Part shown: positions 49,101 to 61,000 of the stretch, piece by piece
How positions within the stretch are numbered: the stretch's first letter is position 1
How the letters are laid out: every line of letters begins with the position of its first letter
DNA from: Phoronis australis
Taxonomy: Eukaryota; Phoronida; Phoronidae
DNA: 64,000 bases
Reading direction: 5' to 3'
Assembly (NCBI GenBank): GCA_002633005.1
Contig: NMRA01000061.1
Span: 387,088-451,087 of the forward strand
The notes under the pieces: model-generated
The model's input: the letters and a program-made list of their open reading frames with translations, nothing else
What the model was told of the DNA's origin: nothing
Databases searched by the model: none
Program-made: the position numbers and the translations under genes

Positions 49101-49286
49101 TAATAATAGAATGATTTCTTTAATTGTTTGCTGAGAAGTTTCATTACACTGCTTAAACAAATTGCAATTATTTTGACTATACGTCTTTTCTTGGTTTTTA
49201 GATTCACATAGTAGAATTTCCTGCATCAAATCAACTTACCGTATGAAGAAAAGAATGAAAATTGCATAAACACGCTTAGCATCCAT
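40163..49286 (-). CDS. Secreted Cys-repeat, coiled-coil, fibrinogen-domain protein
   Basis: Seven coding exons (49286-49240, 46943-46576, 46266-46228, 46134-43081, 41579-41394, 40958-40788, 40461-40163) join in frame to 1387 residues; after a first junction of phase 2, all later ones are phase 1. Residues 1-24 look like a signal peptide (hydrophobic, but with Arg16 inside and Pro25 after the likely cut). Residues 222-588 hold nine repeats of about 40 residues, most with C-x2/4-C, 8-15 residues, then C-[YHF]-x-[FY]. A coiled coil spans about 646-836, a Gln-rich tract about 921-1116, a Lys-rich linker about 1111-1161, and a full fibrinogen-related domain 1170-1387. That domain has Cys1171/Cys1199, WLGND, the calcium-site motif DRDND at 1310-1314 and Cys1324/Cys1337 around WWYYKC. 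Coiled coil plus this domain recalls angiopoietin-like and ficolin-type extracellular ligands or lectins, so oligomeric, calcium-dependent ligand binding outside the cell is plausible. The Cys repeat is unfamiliar to me. Confidence 0.87.
41580..43080. other. Intron between the Gln/Lys-rich exon and the fibrinogen exons
   Basis: The intron of the minus-strand gene (donor GTAAAT at 43080, acceptor TTTTTCACAG ending 41580). It contains a CpG-containing stretch around 42080-42720 with CTCGCGAGAT at 42089-42098 and ATGGCGGCC at 42206-42214, and a perfect hairpin at 42901-42931. No second gene is established. Confidence 0.6.
42901..42931. repeat. Near-perfect hairpin
   Basis: CTAGGACCCAAT, loop GTTT, then ATTGGGTCCTAG. 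Twelve pairs without mismatch. It lies in the fibrinogen-domain gene's intron, about 150 bp inside the donor. Confidence 0.9.
46944..49239. other. First intron of the fibrinogen-domain gene
   Basis: 2.3 kb, AT-rich. The donor is CG|GTAAGT at 49240/49239 and the acceptor CTCGTTTGTTTCAG ends at 46944. It holds one small inverted-end element (48487-48634). Other short frames show no features. Confidence 0.6.
48487..48634. mobile_element. 148-bp element with GGCGGATCCAGG ends
   Basis: CATAGGCGGATCCAGG at the left pairs with CCTGGATCCACCCTTG at the right. The inside has GACCCCCC and GACCCCCT runs. The ends resemble those of the element at 29325-29630, suggesting one family. No coding capacity. 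Confidence 0.6.
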
Positions 49287-52195
49287 GTTCTTTCAATACC
49301 AGACGATAAACCGAACCACCGAGAAAAATTTACGCCGATTACGATTCACATATCCATCCGTTGTTGCTTAAATATCTTTATAAAATAGTTCCATGAATGA
49401 AACAGTGATGTCCCCATGCTACATGCTATGTAGAGATGAATGAAGTTGTGCTCGGTTGACAGCATGCCCGCACCGCCACGTCACCCCGTGTTGCGCCTAG
49501 GAAGTCCACAGCCATGCTATTCCTGTGTGTGCCCAGTATAGACATGTTGTAGTGACGTGGAGTATTGATTTTAGAAAACACAAGGTAATCCCTGATAAAA
49601 GCTGTTGGAATTATTTATGTTCGAACTTGTTAATCTCGAGTATTTCAAATAAATGACCATGACAAAACTGCAACTCGTTTCATTTATTCGTCTGCATTTC
49701 TGGCGGTGCTGTGCGGTAAATCGATGTTTAGCCATGGGAAATTTTAGGATAGCAAATTTTAGGAATTGTGTGTGGACACAAAATTCTTCTTCGTCTTAAT
49801 TTTTAGTTGTAAGCAAAATGTGCAGATCTAAACTGTCGCATTTAAACGCCGCAGGTTGCATTTATTGACTGAGTCGTCACCAATTAAAGTTGCTGGACTC
49901 GAAGTTGACGAAGAAGACCGTTACAATTCTAACAAAACCGAATTCACATAGGAAGGAGGCACGATCTTTGAATCTACGTACAAAAACCTAAGCTGCGTGT
50001 CTTAACATTCTCTAATAATAATAGTGGACAATTTAATGAGCGTCCGCAGTATGAAAATTGGCAATAAAAATGAAGAGAACTCAGTATGTTCGTGGAAAAA
50101 GAAATCAGAACATTGTCAAAACTCGCAAAATCTTGCCTAATGTGAATATCAAAAACAATTTTAAAACCAAACAAAATGGTAAAAATCCAGGATTCAGCAA
50201 CTTTAATGATTAAATAAATCTATTTATTTCGCCAATCTGTAAACAGTGTTATTAGGAAGGTATAGTGCGCAGTGATGTATTACTCTCGTAAACCTTCCAC
50301 AAAAAATTAAGCAAAATTACATAATCAAAGCCCAGCTTGACGTGAAACAACTGGAAAATTAGGGAGACGGTCAAACTGAACCCAGCAGAACACAGAGCCG
50401 GAGAGGGTGGCCTCCGTCTTACAGGCGTGAGTTCCCCAAGCGCGAGAATTTCGCAAAAATGCAAGATCACGAAATACCTCTCGAAATAGTGTCATGTATT
50501 ACAACTAGGATCCAGTAAGAGGACGGTTCCTAGATTGCAAGCAAAGCTCAAGGTTACATTATAAGCTTCCTTCGCAAGTTTCTTGCGTCTACGGAATGCA
50601 CGCCAGCCAGTACATTGATGCGACATATTGTTTTGCACGCCACCTGGCGGAAAACCAAACACCACTGTGGAAGATGTCAGCCACAGGACATTGAAATAAG
50701 CTGAGGTAATCTTTTGTCTAATTCCGCTCGGAACTTTAACAAGCACCAAGCATCAGTATTTATTTCGTCATTGGTAAGCGCCGTCAATTTCTGTAACAAT
50801 ATAGGTGCTGATTAAGTTTTCAAAATCGGCACACAAGTATCTTTTGACCCACAATGTCACTCAAGGAGCACCCTCGCATGTAAAACTGTTTGACAGTACC
50901 CATTTTCTTCCCACTTTGAAACGTATGTTTCTGTTTGTAGCACCAGAGCCAAAGCCTTCAATATGGGGGCTTGAATTTTTGACGTTGTGGACCTTTTGGT
51001 AACGAAAGAGCTGGAGGACTAAAAAAAACCGGGGCACACACTGTGAACTGCGCGTTGTGCATGTTTAGTAGAATTTTGTTTCATTTTCTTGGACTTTTTG
51101 TTTCTCAGACCTTTTTGCCTACTTCGCTTCGCCAAATGGGGTGACTCGTTTGAGTCCAGCGAGCCCCCCCCCCCTGGTGCGCGCATGATAGCTGCATAAT
51201 CTAACCCCTTTGTGTTCATTTTTGTCTCAAATGGTACTTTTTGTAGTGTACTACGAAGCAAAAATCGTTCCACTAGTCTTCACTTTGTCAAGTTTACGGT
51301 TTTGATGTTGGTCTTTACAGTTTTCAGTTTGTGTACGTAAACTTGAAATTGCACGCAAGTTGTGCCAACATAACTGCATATGTATCTTAAAAGATTGCTG
51401 TTCTTTTGATTTTTTTTTTCTATATTACGCAGCAACTTGACGTTTTTGTTTTTTTAACTCTTGGATGAATCTGTTGTAAACGTTAACCACTAGATGGGCG
51501 TGACGAATGTCACAATATTAATATTCGTCTTTCATTTTGAACACTGTGATCCAAAAGCAGCCTTTGTTTCGCAACACAATCAACGTTTTGTAATGTATAA
51601 AATGTCTGTTGCTGTCTGAGGTAGGAATAAGTCATTGGACTCACGTATAGGTGGCGCTTGAGAACCATTACAGCAATTATAAAGAGGTGGGTAAGCGGGC
51701 GATTCGCAATAAGCCTCTCTCTGGATTAGACAAAGTTGAAGAACTCTTGCTATTTTTTCATCAAAGTGTCGGTATTTTATTTTCTTAAAGCTAGTTGCAT
51801 TTCCCCTGCTTAGCTGGATAAAAGCGAAAGTCGAATAAGGTCTTTTACTCTGATAAAATCAGTTACAGTTTCCCTTACCGTGATAACAAACAGTTTATTT
51901 ATGTTACCAACAAGAACATAGAAACCATCTGCGACTCACTATAACGCTTCAAAATTATTGGGGTTGGCCAACCCTAAAATTGCGAATTCGAAAGTGCATG
52001 CATTCAAGTTGCTTGTGGCTATAGTTGGTAACGGAAATAGAAACCTACTGATTTGAGTTTAGTTTTTAGCCATCAAAATGGCGCAAAAGGCAGCTTTAAT
52101 AATGCATTTGATTTAAATGTAATACAGGCTTGAAATTGGTTCTTGTTTGAAAGAATCGCTATTTCAAAAACATAAGAAGTGACTGTTGTTTTAGC

Positions 52196-52252
52196 TGTTG
52201 TTGCTGCTGCTGTTGTTGTTGTTGTTTCTGTTGTTGTTGTTGTTGTTGTTGT
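52196..52252. repeat. Trinucleotide microsatellite (TGT/TGC)
   Basis: An interrupted run of TTG/CTG triplets (TTGCTGCTGCTG, then TTGTTGTTG repeats with one TTC interruption). No reading frame with support uses it. Confidence 0.95.
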
Positions 52253-55200
52253 CTTTGATATACATTACTCTATTTCAAGAGAGATGTACTAAACATTTGA
52301 TAATATGCCTAATTTGTTAAATTCTAGCAACCGTGCAATCTAAATAAGTATTTTAGTTAAGTGTTTTCATTGCACGGATTGCGCACTTATATTTCTATTT
52401 TCATAAATGTTGAACACCAACTCCAGAGATGTGACTGCTGTAATTCAACAATTTTACCAAAGTGAAATAAAATCGCATTCGTAAAAATAGAAGCTGTAAA
52501 TATACCACTAAAATGTTTAGTGAAATCGACCTTTTACTGACGGTGATGAAATTTCCAGGGTCGTACGGAAAATTCCCTTAATTCCTAATTTTAGTCACGT
52601 AGTGAGGGGCAAAGAGCACAACTCGAGGGGCTTGTTTTGACGTTATCACAGGTCTTGCTCAATGAAAACCCTTGTTTGCCTCCTGTCCCAAGACACATTA
52701 ACAACACTTTCAGAAAGCACACACGATGGTATTTCTCAAAGATGGTGAAATTCAACAAAGCCCTTCTGCCTTGCTAAGGCCACTGGAAAAATTGAGATGT
52801 CAAAATGGCCAAAAACTTTCGATTCGTTTTTTTAAACCTAAAGTTTTGCAAATTCACTGTCCCAATACAAGAGAGGAGACAAGATTCTAAATGCCCTCAC
52901 ACTCTAGATTCAAGAAGTTTAAGATAAAAGTGTCATTTCCAACCAGATCTTTGCCAGTTTCCGCTTGTCAAGGGTACCTGTATTCGTGCCAAAAATTCCT
53001 CGCTGAACAAGGATGTGGCCGTATCCGGATGCACAAGGGCAGAGGGCAAATTTCTGGACTTCATTTACTCGAAACAACTTCAAGGGACTTCTCAGTGAAT
53101 GTCATTCGTGGTAATCCCTTCCCATTTAGTCAGCAAAATTGCCGTCAAACCTGAGCCACAACCTTTTCTTCATTTTTGTGGCAGCTACAAATTCCCGAAA
53201 CCTGGCTTTAGACAGAGGGTGACCCCAGCATGAGAACATCACTTGTAAGATGTCGAATGATCATCGTGTTTTACAAAGCAAAGTGAGCGTCAAGGGGGCA
53301 ACCTAAATGGGTAGAAAAGTGGCGTTTTTCTTAGGACTACATGCTTCTTTGTGGCCAGACAATGCCGCTTTTTGCGTGCGCCAGTGAGTGCGCACACCAG
53401 TGCAAAGTAAAAAAAGTTTAAGTTCACAAACCACTAAAAATGCTCTGTGCTTTCTGCGTGTCTCGTCATGTTGTTGTGCACATAGTAGCTTTCCCACATT
53501 ACACCGAACAATTACCTGTTCTTTGATTTTAAGGCTATGCTTTTCTTGTAGGCCGACGCTAATTCACGCAAAACAAATAACAAACACTCTAGCTAAGGTG
53601 GCACATGACTAAGAACCTGCAAATTGTAGGGGCTAATTCGCAGCTACTTTAACAGAACATGCCCGTACTGCATAAAAGGAATTAGGGCAACGCCAATAAT
53701 TTTTTTTTCAGAACATGTTCTCAAATGGTGCTCTTTCAATAATAATATTAATTTAAGAAGATCTGGAAGTCCTGGACTCTAAATGCGATGACAAGTAAAA
53801 AAATTGTCTTGGCCAACTCGTCCGCTATCGGCAAGGTGCCATGTTAATGTCAGCCTAACAAACCTTGCGACTTTTACTAGAGGGACTACGGTTCTATTAG
53901 AAATCCGGTTTCTATTACCTTAACAGCAATGACGTTGAATAATGTATGATCTATTCATATAATAGAGATTATTTATAAAGTTATTTTGAAGCAGTTAGTA
54001 GCCACTACAAAACATTTTGCGTGATTCAATGGTTCGAAGCCTGGACAGTTCCTCGATCTCTGTCGATTAACTCGCTTTCATGAAGACTGCACGAACTTTC
54101 TAAGCTTCTGAAAAACAATGTTACAGCTACCAAAATGAGGAAATACCTTAAATTGCAGTTTGTTTTGGAAAGGGGTCTGGCATCAGTAACTTTTTATTAT
54201 ATGATATACCAGTAAAATCTATAGCTTATTTGTAGCACGTCCAAAACGTTATTGTATAACAAACTCATTGGTGCTGGCCATATTTGACAGCGTCTCCCGC
54301 TGCAAGAACCTTTCTGGCTGCCAATCTTATCAGAATAGGTGCGCCTTCAGTATTATCCCACCCAGTGATTAGGTTTATTGGCGCCCATTTGTATCGTTAC
54401 CTTTGCTTGCAAATATTTTTGCGATCTCTGCACCAATCCTGCTGAATGCCCGCACCCACTCTCCTATCTTTCAGGTCATCGCTTAATATCTACAGTCCAA
54501 ATTAATCATTCGTGTCCTAGGCAACACGCCTACTAATACTCTATTATTTACTTTTGGCACTTCAGCCATAGTTTGTAAGTTGGTTCGCATTAGGTGCCAT
54601 ACTAATGTAAATTCAACCATGGTTTTGAGTTGCTTTCAAGCGAAAATTGATTTGAAAGCAGCCTCACTCTCTGCCCTTGCGAATACAAAAGAAATGCCTC
54701 TTTTCCGCCCACCGCATTGAAGTAATCAACCTGGCTATAAAAGTGTTAGCGAAAACGACGGAAGTCTTGGGATAACCCAAACCTCCAGCAAAGCGTCACT
54801 AAAAATACCCTTCCGTTCACGTCACTTGTATTTTTGTTGCTTACGAGTGCTAGAGAAAACGGCTAGCGTTTTAGCCAGCACGTGCATCGAGTATAGCGAA
54901 TGCCTGGAAATTTCCTGCTCTTCGCTGCAGCCTGTTTGCTAGGCTTAAAAAGACTTGTTTTTGTCCAGTTTTCATCCCTAGAACAACGTGACAAATCCAA
55001 TATTTTAACAAAGCGGCATAGCAATGTTCTGCTCTGCTTACATACAGTCGTATGGTTGCCCTAATAATACTTACACAGTTTTGACCGTATGCGCACAAAG
55101 TTTGATCCATAGAATAAATACGGTCAACATTGGAGATTTTGCTGCTGATTTTTGAATTGTTTGATCTTCTTTTAGCTCGTGGTCACCGGTAAACGTAAAT

Positions 55201-55760
55201 TCAAGTTTCAAGCCCCTTGAGAACGACGGGTTCATTGTTCCGTGCGAAATGTATGACTTGGTTCATAGTTCGGTGTTTGGAAACTGACTGATTGATGATT
55301 ATACAAGGCAACTATTGAAGAGTAGCTGATCCTAAACTTGTCCAGTATATCTTGTTCTGTACAAAGGTATAAATCATTTGGAAAAAGGCGCTTTCGTTAC
55401 GTCTCCAAAAATAAGAATTCATGGAAATGTTTTAAACTCGTAAAAGAGTTTTAAAATATGTACAACCACTTGAAATCGTGGGTGCGAATAAGTGACGGTC
55501 AATTTTTACAAATAACATGGTTATTTGACTAGGCTGTATGTCCAGTCACTTTTTGTTTACTATGTACATTAATGACTTTTTAACTTACGTGGACAAAGAT
55601 GGTAATTGTAGCATTTTTGTAAATAAAAGTGTCCCAGAGATTGGTGCCCTTTAGTATGCCCATGATTTGGAGTAAGGCACTGGATTGTGCCAAATACAGT
55701 AGGAAATTATCAAATTTTCTTTTACTAAAATCTATGTTCTGAAATCTAATTAATGCTTAA

Positions 55761-55780
55761 ACCTAACCCTAACCCTAACC
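55761..55780. repeat. Short telomere-like repeat
   Basis: ACCTAACCCTAACCCTAACC, just over three units of CCCTAA. TTAGGG is the usual animal telomere unit, but three units can occur by chance or repair and do not mark a chromosome end. Confidence 0.7.
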
Positions 55781-58055
55781 GGCTAATAGATGATTTGGTA
55801 GAATGTGCTGAAACGTCATGGAAATTGCAGAAGCAGATGAAGACTCGTAAATATTGTATAGACTGGGTATGGAAGTAAATCTCAACAGGACGAAAAAAGT
55901 ATGGTATTTAGGAAAGGAGGTTAGCTCAAGAAATATGAGAAGTGGGTCTTTGACAATCATCCAATGGAAACCGTTTTCTGTAACGAACATACGTTTTGTA
56001 TTTAACAACTGAATTTCCAAGTTGAAATTTGAAAAAAAACGGTAGATTTTCTTCTGAAGTGAACAGCTTTTACGTTGGAAAAGCTAGCACACACTCTCCA
56101 TTTTACACACGAGTTATTTAAGCACTTTTAAAAACAAATCTTGTGGCTTTTTCTCACGTTCAGATTAGAGAGCAATCTAGTCGCTTAGAACTATATAACA
56201 CTAGTTCGCCAAAGTTTACCCCTGACCTAATTCTTTGACATTTTTCACACTAGATCATAAGCGTAAACAGCAAAATTTGTGAGTGATGCATTATGGACCT
56301 GACCGAACACCATTTTTCGAGGTTAGTCCAGTCCGTGCAATACATATATCTTCAAATTTCACATCTTCTGGTGAATTTTTAAATATAGAATAAAATTCAT
56401 CTTTCCATTTAAATAAAGACTTACAGGTTTTTGATCTCAAACTAACATAAAATAAAAACTAATATGGTGATTTTGAAAACTGTGGGAGCACGTCTGAGAT
56501 TCCATCTTGGTTTCTTTGGTCTGTTTCATAAAAACTTATGTAAGATCTTATCGATAGGTCTGTAAATTTAGCCAAATGCGTACATAATTCTAAAATATAA
56601 GTTGGTAAAAGTGTGTTCTTTCTTTAAGTGGAAAGCCGGTGAAATTTGATGTTAAGTCTTTTACCAAGCTCCAATTAGATGGATCACGTCACCATACATT
56701 TTAGTAAAATTTAGTGAAAGGAAAACTACGTACATAGCAAAACAGCGGTATCAGTAACGCGACCAAATTTCATTGATTCCAGATTCGATAAATCGAGTCC
56801 CACAAGTCTATGCTATGGAATGCGCATGCCTCGAATTCATTATCCGGAAAATGGCCAGTGTTGTTTTTGTAAACCAGTCATGGTCACCGGGTTAATTTAC
56901 ATATTGAATTCCAGTGATGTAAATAGAAAAAATGGGTTTAAAATGAATTATAATCGCTCTTTCCTTCAATTGTTTTGGCAGTAATTTTACTCTGGTATAT
57001 TGCTAAGCGCTAGCTCTCTGCAATTTTCTGTGCACCACCACACACCCTGACAATCAGGCCCAGTTATCAGCCACACTTCCTACACTTAGGGAAAACTGAA
57101 GCCATTGCTAATGCGCTGATTGAACGCCATGTTTGTCTTCACGGATATCTGGTAAGGTGCAGGCATTGTTTGTTCAACTAGTGGACCCAGGCACTTGTCC
57201 GTACATTGTTTGCTTTCCCACTAGTTTAAGCACTGGACACTTAAACAAGATGAGAACATACCGCAATTAAAGACCACGAGTTCAATGTGACTAGAATGGG
57301 AAATTGAAAATCGAACTCGGGTCGCAGGAATGACAGGCGAAAACTACACCACGGATACACTTAATACGGTCATAAACCCGCCTTTCGACAACTATAAACG
57401 AGATTTAATTTGGACCACTTACCGATATGATATTGGTCTTAAATTTTTCGTTTTTCAAAATTGGTGTAATTCCTGGGCTCAGAAAGAGATGACAGATCGA
57501 AATTGCTTGAGACCTAAAAATTGACTTGTCACGGTTTGTAATTCGTTTAGCTTGGTCTTGGGCTCTAACGAATAGTCAGTTCTTTGCAAGAGCAAAATCA
57601 CTTCTCGTTTGAATATAGAACAAGTTGAGACCAACAGTGGTAAGCGATTTGAACAAAAAGTTGGTTTCTTCGACGGAACATGAATTCATTGTCGTTTTAA
57701 CATTTTTGTTTGCGAAAGACCGGCTCAGACATGCCTTAAGGATAGACAGAGTATATTTTCTGTGACTTGACCGCAAACCTGAAAAGATTGCAGAGTTCTG
57801 TTTATTTTGCCGCCAAGCAGCTAAAGTTTTGCTCTGTTGAAATTAATTATAGACCCATCTTTCAGCGAGGTACATTATGTTGCCTCACTGAGTTGCTTTC
57901 CACTCATCAGACCTAAGCACCCTTTGTTGTATCACCGTGTCTCTGCGGTAACCGTCACGTGACACTGTTGTTGCTAACCAACACCCGAGGATTGTTATCC
58001 ATTACTTCTGCGTTGTCATTCTTACCGTGAAGACGCGAACACAAATCACTACGCC

Positions 58056-61000
58056 ATGAATACTACTGCTCTTTGTTTGGTCATTTTAGCCTGCATTGGT
58101 AAGTTAATTTTAATAATATCAAAGTAATTATTAACGTTCGTTACTAAGATCGATTTTTAATAGCTTTTAAATAATGATTTTATACCCATAGAACCATATA
58201 TTGCAATATTTTAACCCAGGAACTGTTCGTTATGTGTACGAAACTAATGCTCGGGCGTTTCTTATTTCTGATTATCTTTTATTCTTAAAAATCTCATTTT
58301 CGAGCAGATTGTCGTAAATTCCGCTGCGGTGAACATTTTCGTGTGAAACGTACAACATTCATTTTTTCATTCTGTTAGCTGAAAAAACCCTCTCTGGGAT
58401 CTTCAAGAATTTTATTTCGAGAACCCTGCTGTCGAAAATCAAGATGGGCAACTGGATGTTGAGAACTCTTTAATTTTGAGAGTCGATTTTTCAGTTCCAT
58501 GCAAAAATAGTGATATTTGGGCCTTAGGAGTTAACGGTCAAGCGATCACTAGGAAAAGAAAAGTGATCATTTCTAAAACGGGTTAGAAACCCTATTTCGG
58601 CCACAAAAACATTTTATTTAGACATCTTACACATTTAAAATTGGTCTCCAACTGTTCCGAAGTCAAAATGGGTGTAATTTCTGGATTAGAAAAGAACTAT
58701 GACAGTTTATTATTGCTTGAGACGAGACTCTACAAGTTCTAAAATCACATTTTGCATTTGGACGTTGGCCGAATTATCTGACGTGCTGCTCAGACAATAG
58801 TTCTATTTTAACCTCCCATGCTAGGTGCTTTTATCGGGAATACTATGGTAGGCAGTTGAGGGGAAAGTGTCGCCGTAAAATTACGCTCGTAATTACGAGC
58901 GTAAGTTAAATTGCAAAAGTGTTGCAGTTAAATTACGCCCGTAAATTAAATGGGGGAAATGTCGCCGTAAATTACGCTCGTAAAATACCTTAAGAACGTT
59001 CCAAATTTAAACCAATCAGTGATGACCTAACATATCCGACTGTTGCTGGGCAGCTGGTTCTTGCACAATCGCTGACATGGTAGCAGCAATTTGATCCGCC
59101 ATGATTCAGCGCTTGTATCGTAGTCATGAAATCCGCCAGTAAATAAGTATGTGTATGAGCGTGCGCGATCGTGGATTGTAAAACCCAACGTCATTGGCTA
59201 AGAGTTTAAACTAAATTACGAGCGTAATTTTACGCCGTAAAGAATTAAATTACGCTCGTAATTTTACGGCGTAATTAATGGTGTAAATAACGGAGTAATG
59301 TACACAATTACGCTCGTATTTTTCCGGCGACACTTTCCGCCCAACGGCCCATCATAGAATACAGAATAGCGCAAATAAGTACAGAGGGCATTGCTTACCA
59401 ATTGTTGTGGACAGACGTCAGTTTACAATATTGAGAAAAATCCAATATATTTTGTTTGAAAAAAGCAATACAGAAGAGTAAACATGCTACGATTGAACAC
59501 CATACTTCTCTTGAAACTGAATAGGCGGGAATACACATCCACTATTTGGAACAACAACTTTATGATCGACATATGTCCCAAATGATATGTGGTAGTTCGT
59601 GAGTCGCAAGCTCGTTACCAGAGATGAAACCAAGACCTGGGAAGGCGATATAAGGTCATTTATGACTACAAGTAAGGTCATTTGTATGACACATACAATT
59701 ATAAGTAAGGTAGTTATATGACTAATACAATACCAGTAATAATGGCTAAACACAAGTGAGGTAAAAAGTACTAATCGGGATGGTAGAGGGTGGGAAAATT
59801 TGAGAAGTTTTAGATGTACGTCGAAGAGGTCGGAACGAAGGTGGTAAACAGGAAACGAGGTTACAATAACAAATGTGAATTCCTAAGCCACGTGACAATC
59901 ATCAGCCTATGAGAGCCCCAGAGCTGACCAAACTCTGGGCACGTGATAACAATTGACCGATGGGCCTGGGAGAACGACGAGTAGTCCTACACAAGGGAAT
60001 TAATGGACTAGACCGAATTGAGGGGGGAAAGGAGTAAGACGGTCCATACGCTCACATAACTATATTTAACTAGTGAAATACCATTTATGATCGACATATG
60101 TCCCGAATGATGGTAGTTCGTGCGTCGCAAGCTCGTTACCAGAGATGAAACCAAGACCTGGGTAGGCGATATAAGGTCATTTATGACTAATACAATTACA
60201 AGTATAAGGTCATTTATATGACACATACAATTATAAGTAAGGTAGTTATATGACTAATACAATACCAGTAATAGTTAGTGCCTAAACATAAGTAAGGTAA
60301 AAAATACTAATCTCTGGTAAGATGGGCAAATAAAAAGCGCCACAAGAGATGTAGTAAGACAGCTCCGGATTCCCGTGTTGGAGTTGCTTTAAAAATGCGG
60401 TGACATTAAAATCACAACGCAAAAATCATCATTTTCTCATTTTGATTGGCAGCCTCTGATCTGTCTAGCACCGTTATTTTTCATCGAGATATTAGAACGC
60501 TCATTACGCTGTTGATCACTAATCAATCCCAATAGACATTTTCGACTCATTTGGCCACATGCATGAAACTACTATTGGATAGTTTATGTTGCAATCCGGT
60601 CACAAAGATCTTACTATAGCTGGGCAACACGTTTTTTGAGACACGAAATCAACACTCTTCTCTATCGGTGATCTTAATGTCGTGATTTCTAACGGCACTG
60701 TTTCGGAAGTATGAGAGAAACGAAACAGAGGTAATAAAAAGACCCATAATAAAACGTCTCGTGCCCAAGCCTCACGATGACGCTGATCGGTTTAGCCATT
60801 GGGCGTCATCTTGGGGACGAGGCTGCGGACTTTCCGGTCGAAAAGTTTAGGTTATCCGGAAAATAACAATTAACATATTCTGAAACATGAATATCAGAAA
60901 GTGGGTTTACTCGCAATTAGAAATAAAAGATTACCTGCTCCAACTGAATGGCAATGGTTAAAATTTGAAACGGTCTGTGTGTCACGAATCTTTCGGAAGT

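Larger units (their letters stand above)
49287..58055. other. Long spacer, no convincing gene
   Basis: 8.8 kb between the divergently transcribed fibrinogen-domain and Ly6-type genes. The promoters of both must lie at its ends. Frames such as those at 50.2-51.3 and 52.9-53.2 kb are under 90 codons, have no recognisable domain and overlap frames on other strands. A GTT/GCT microsatellite (52196-52252) and a short telomere-like repeat (55761-55780) are the only features I can support. Confidence 0.5.

Noticed and set aside
55761-55780. Telomere or chromosome-fusion mark
   Set aside because: Only about three units of CCCTAA, well within chance or repair origin.
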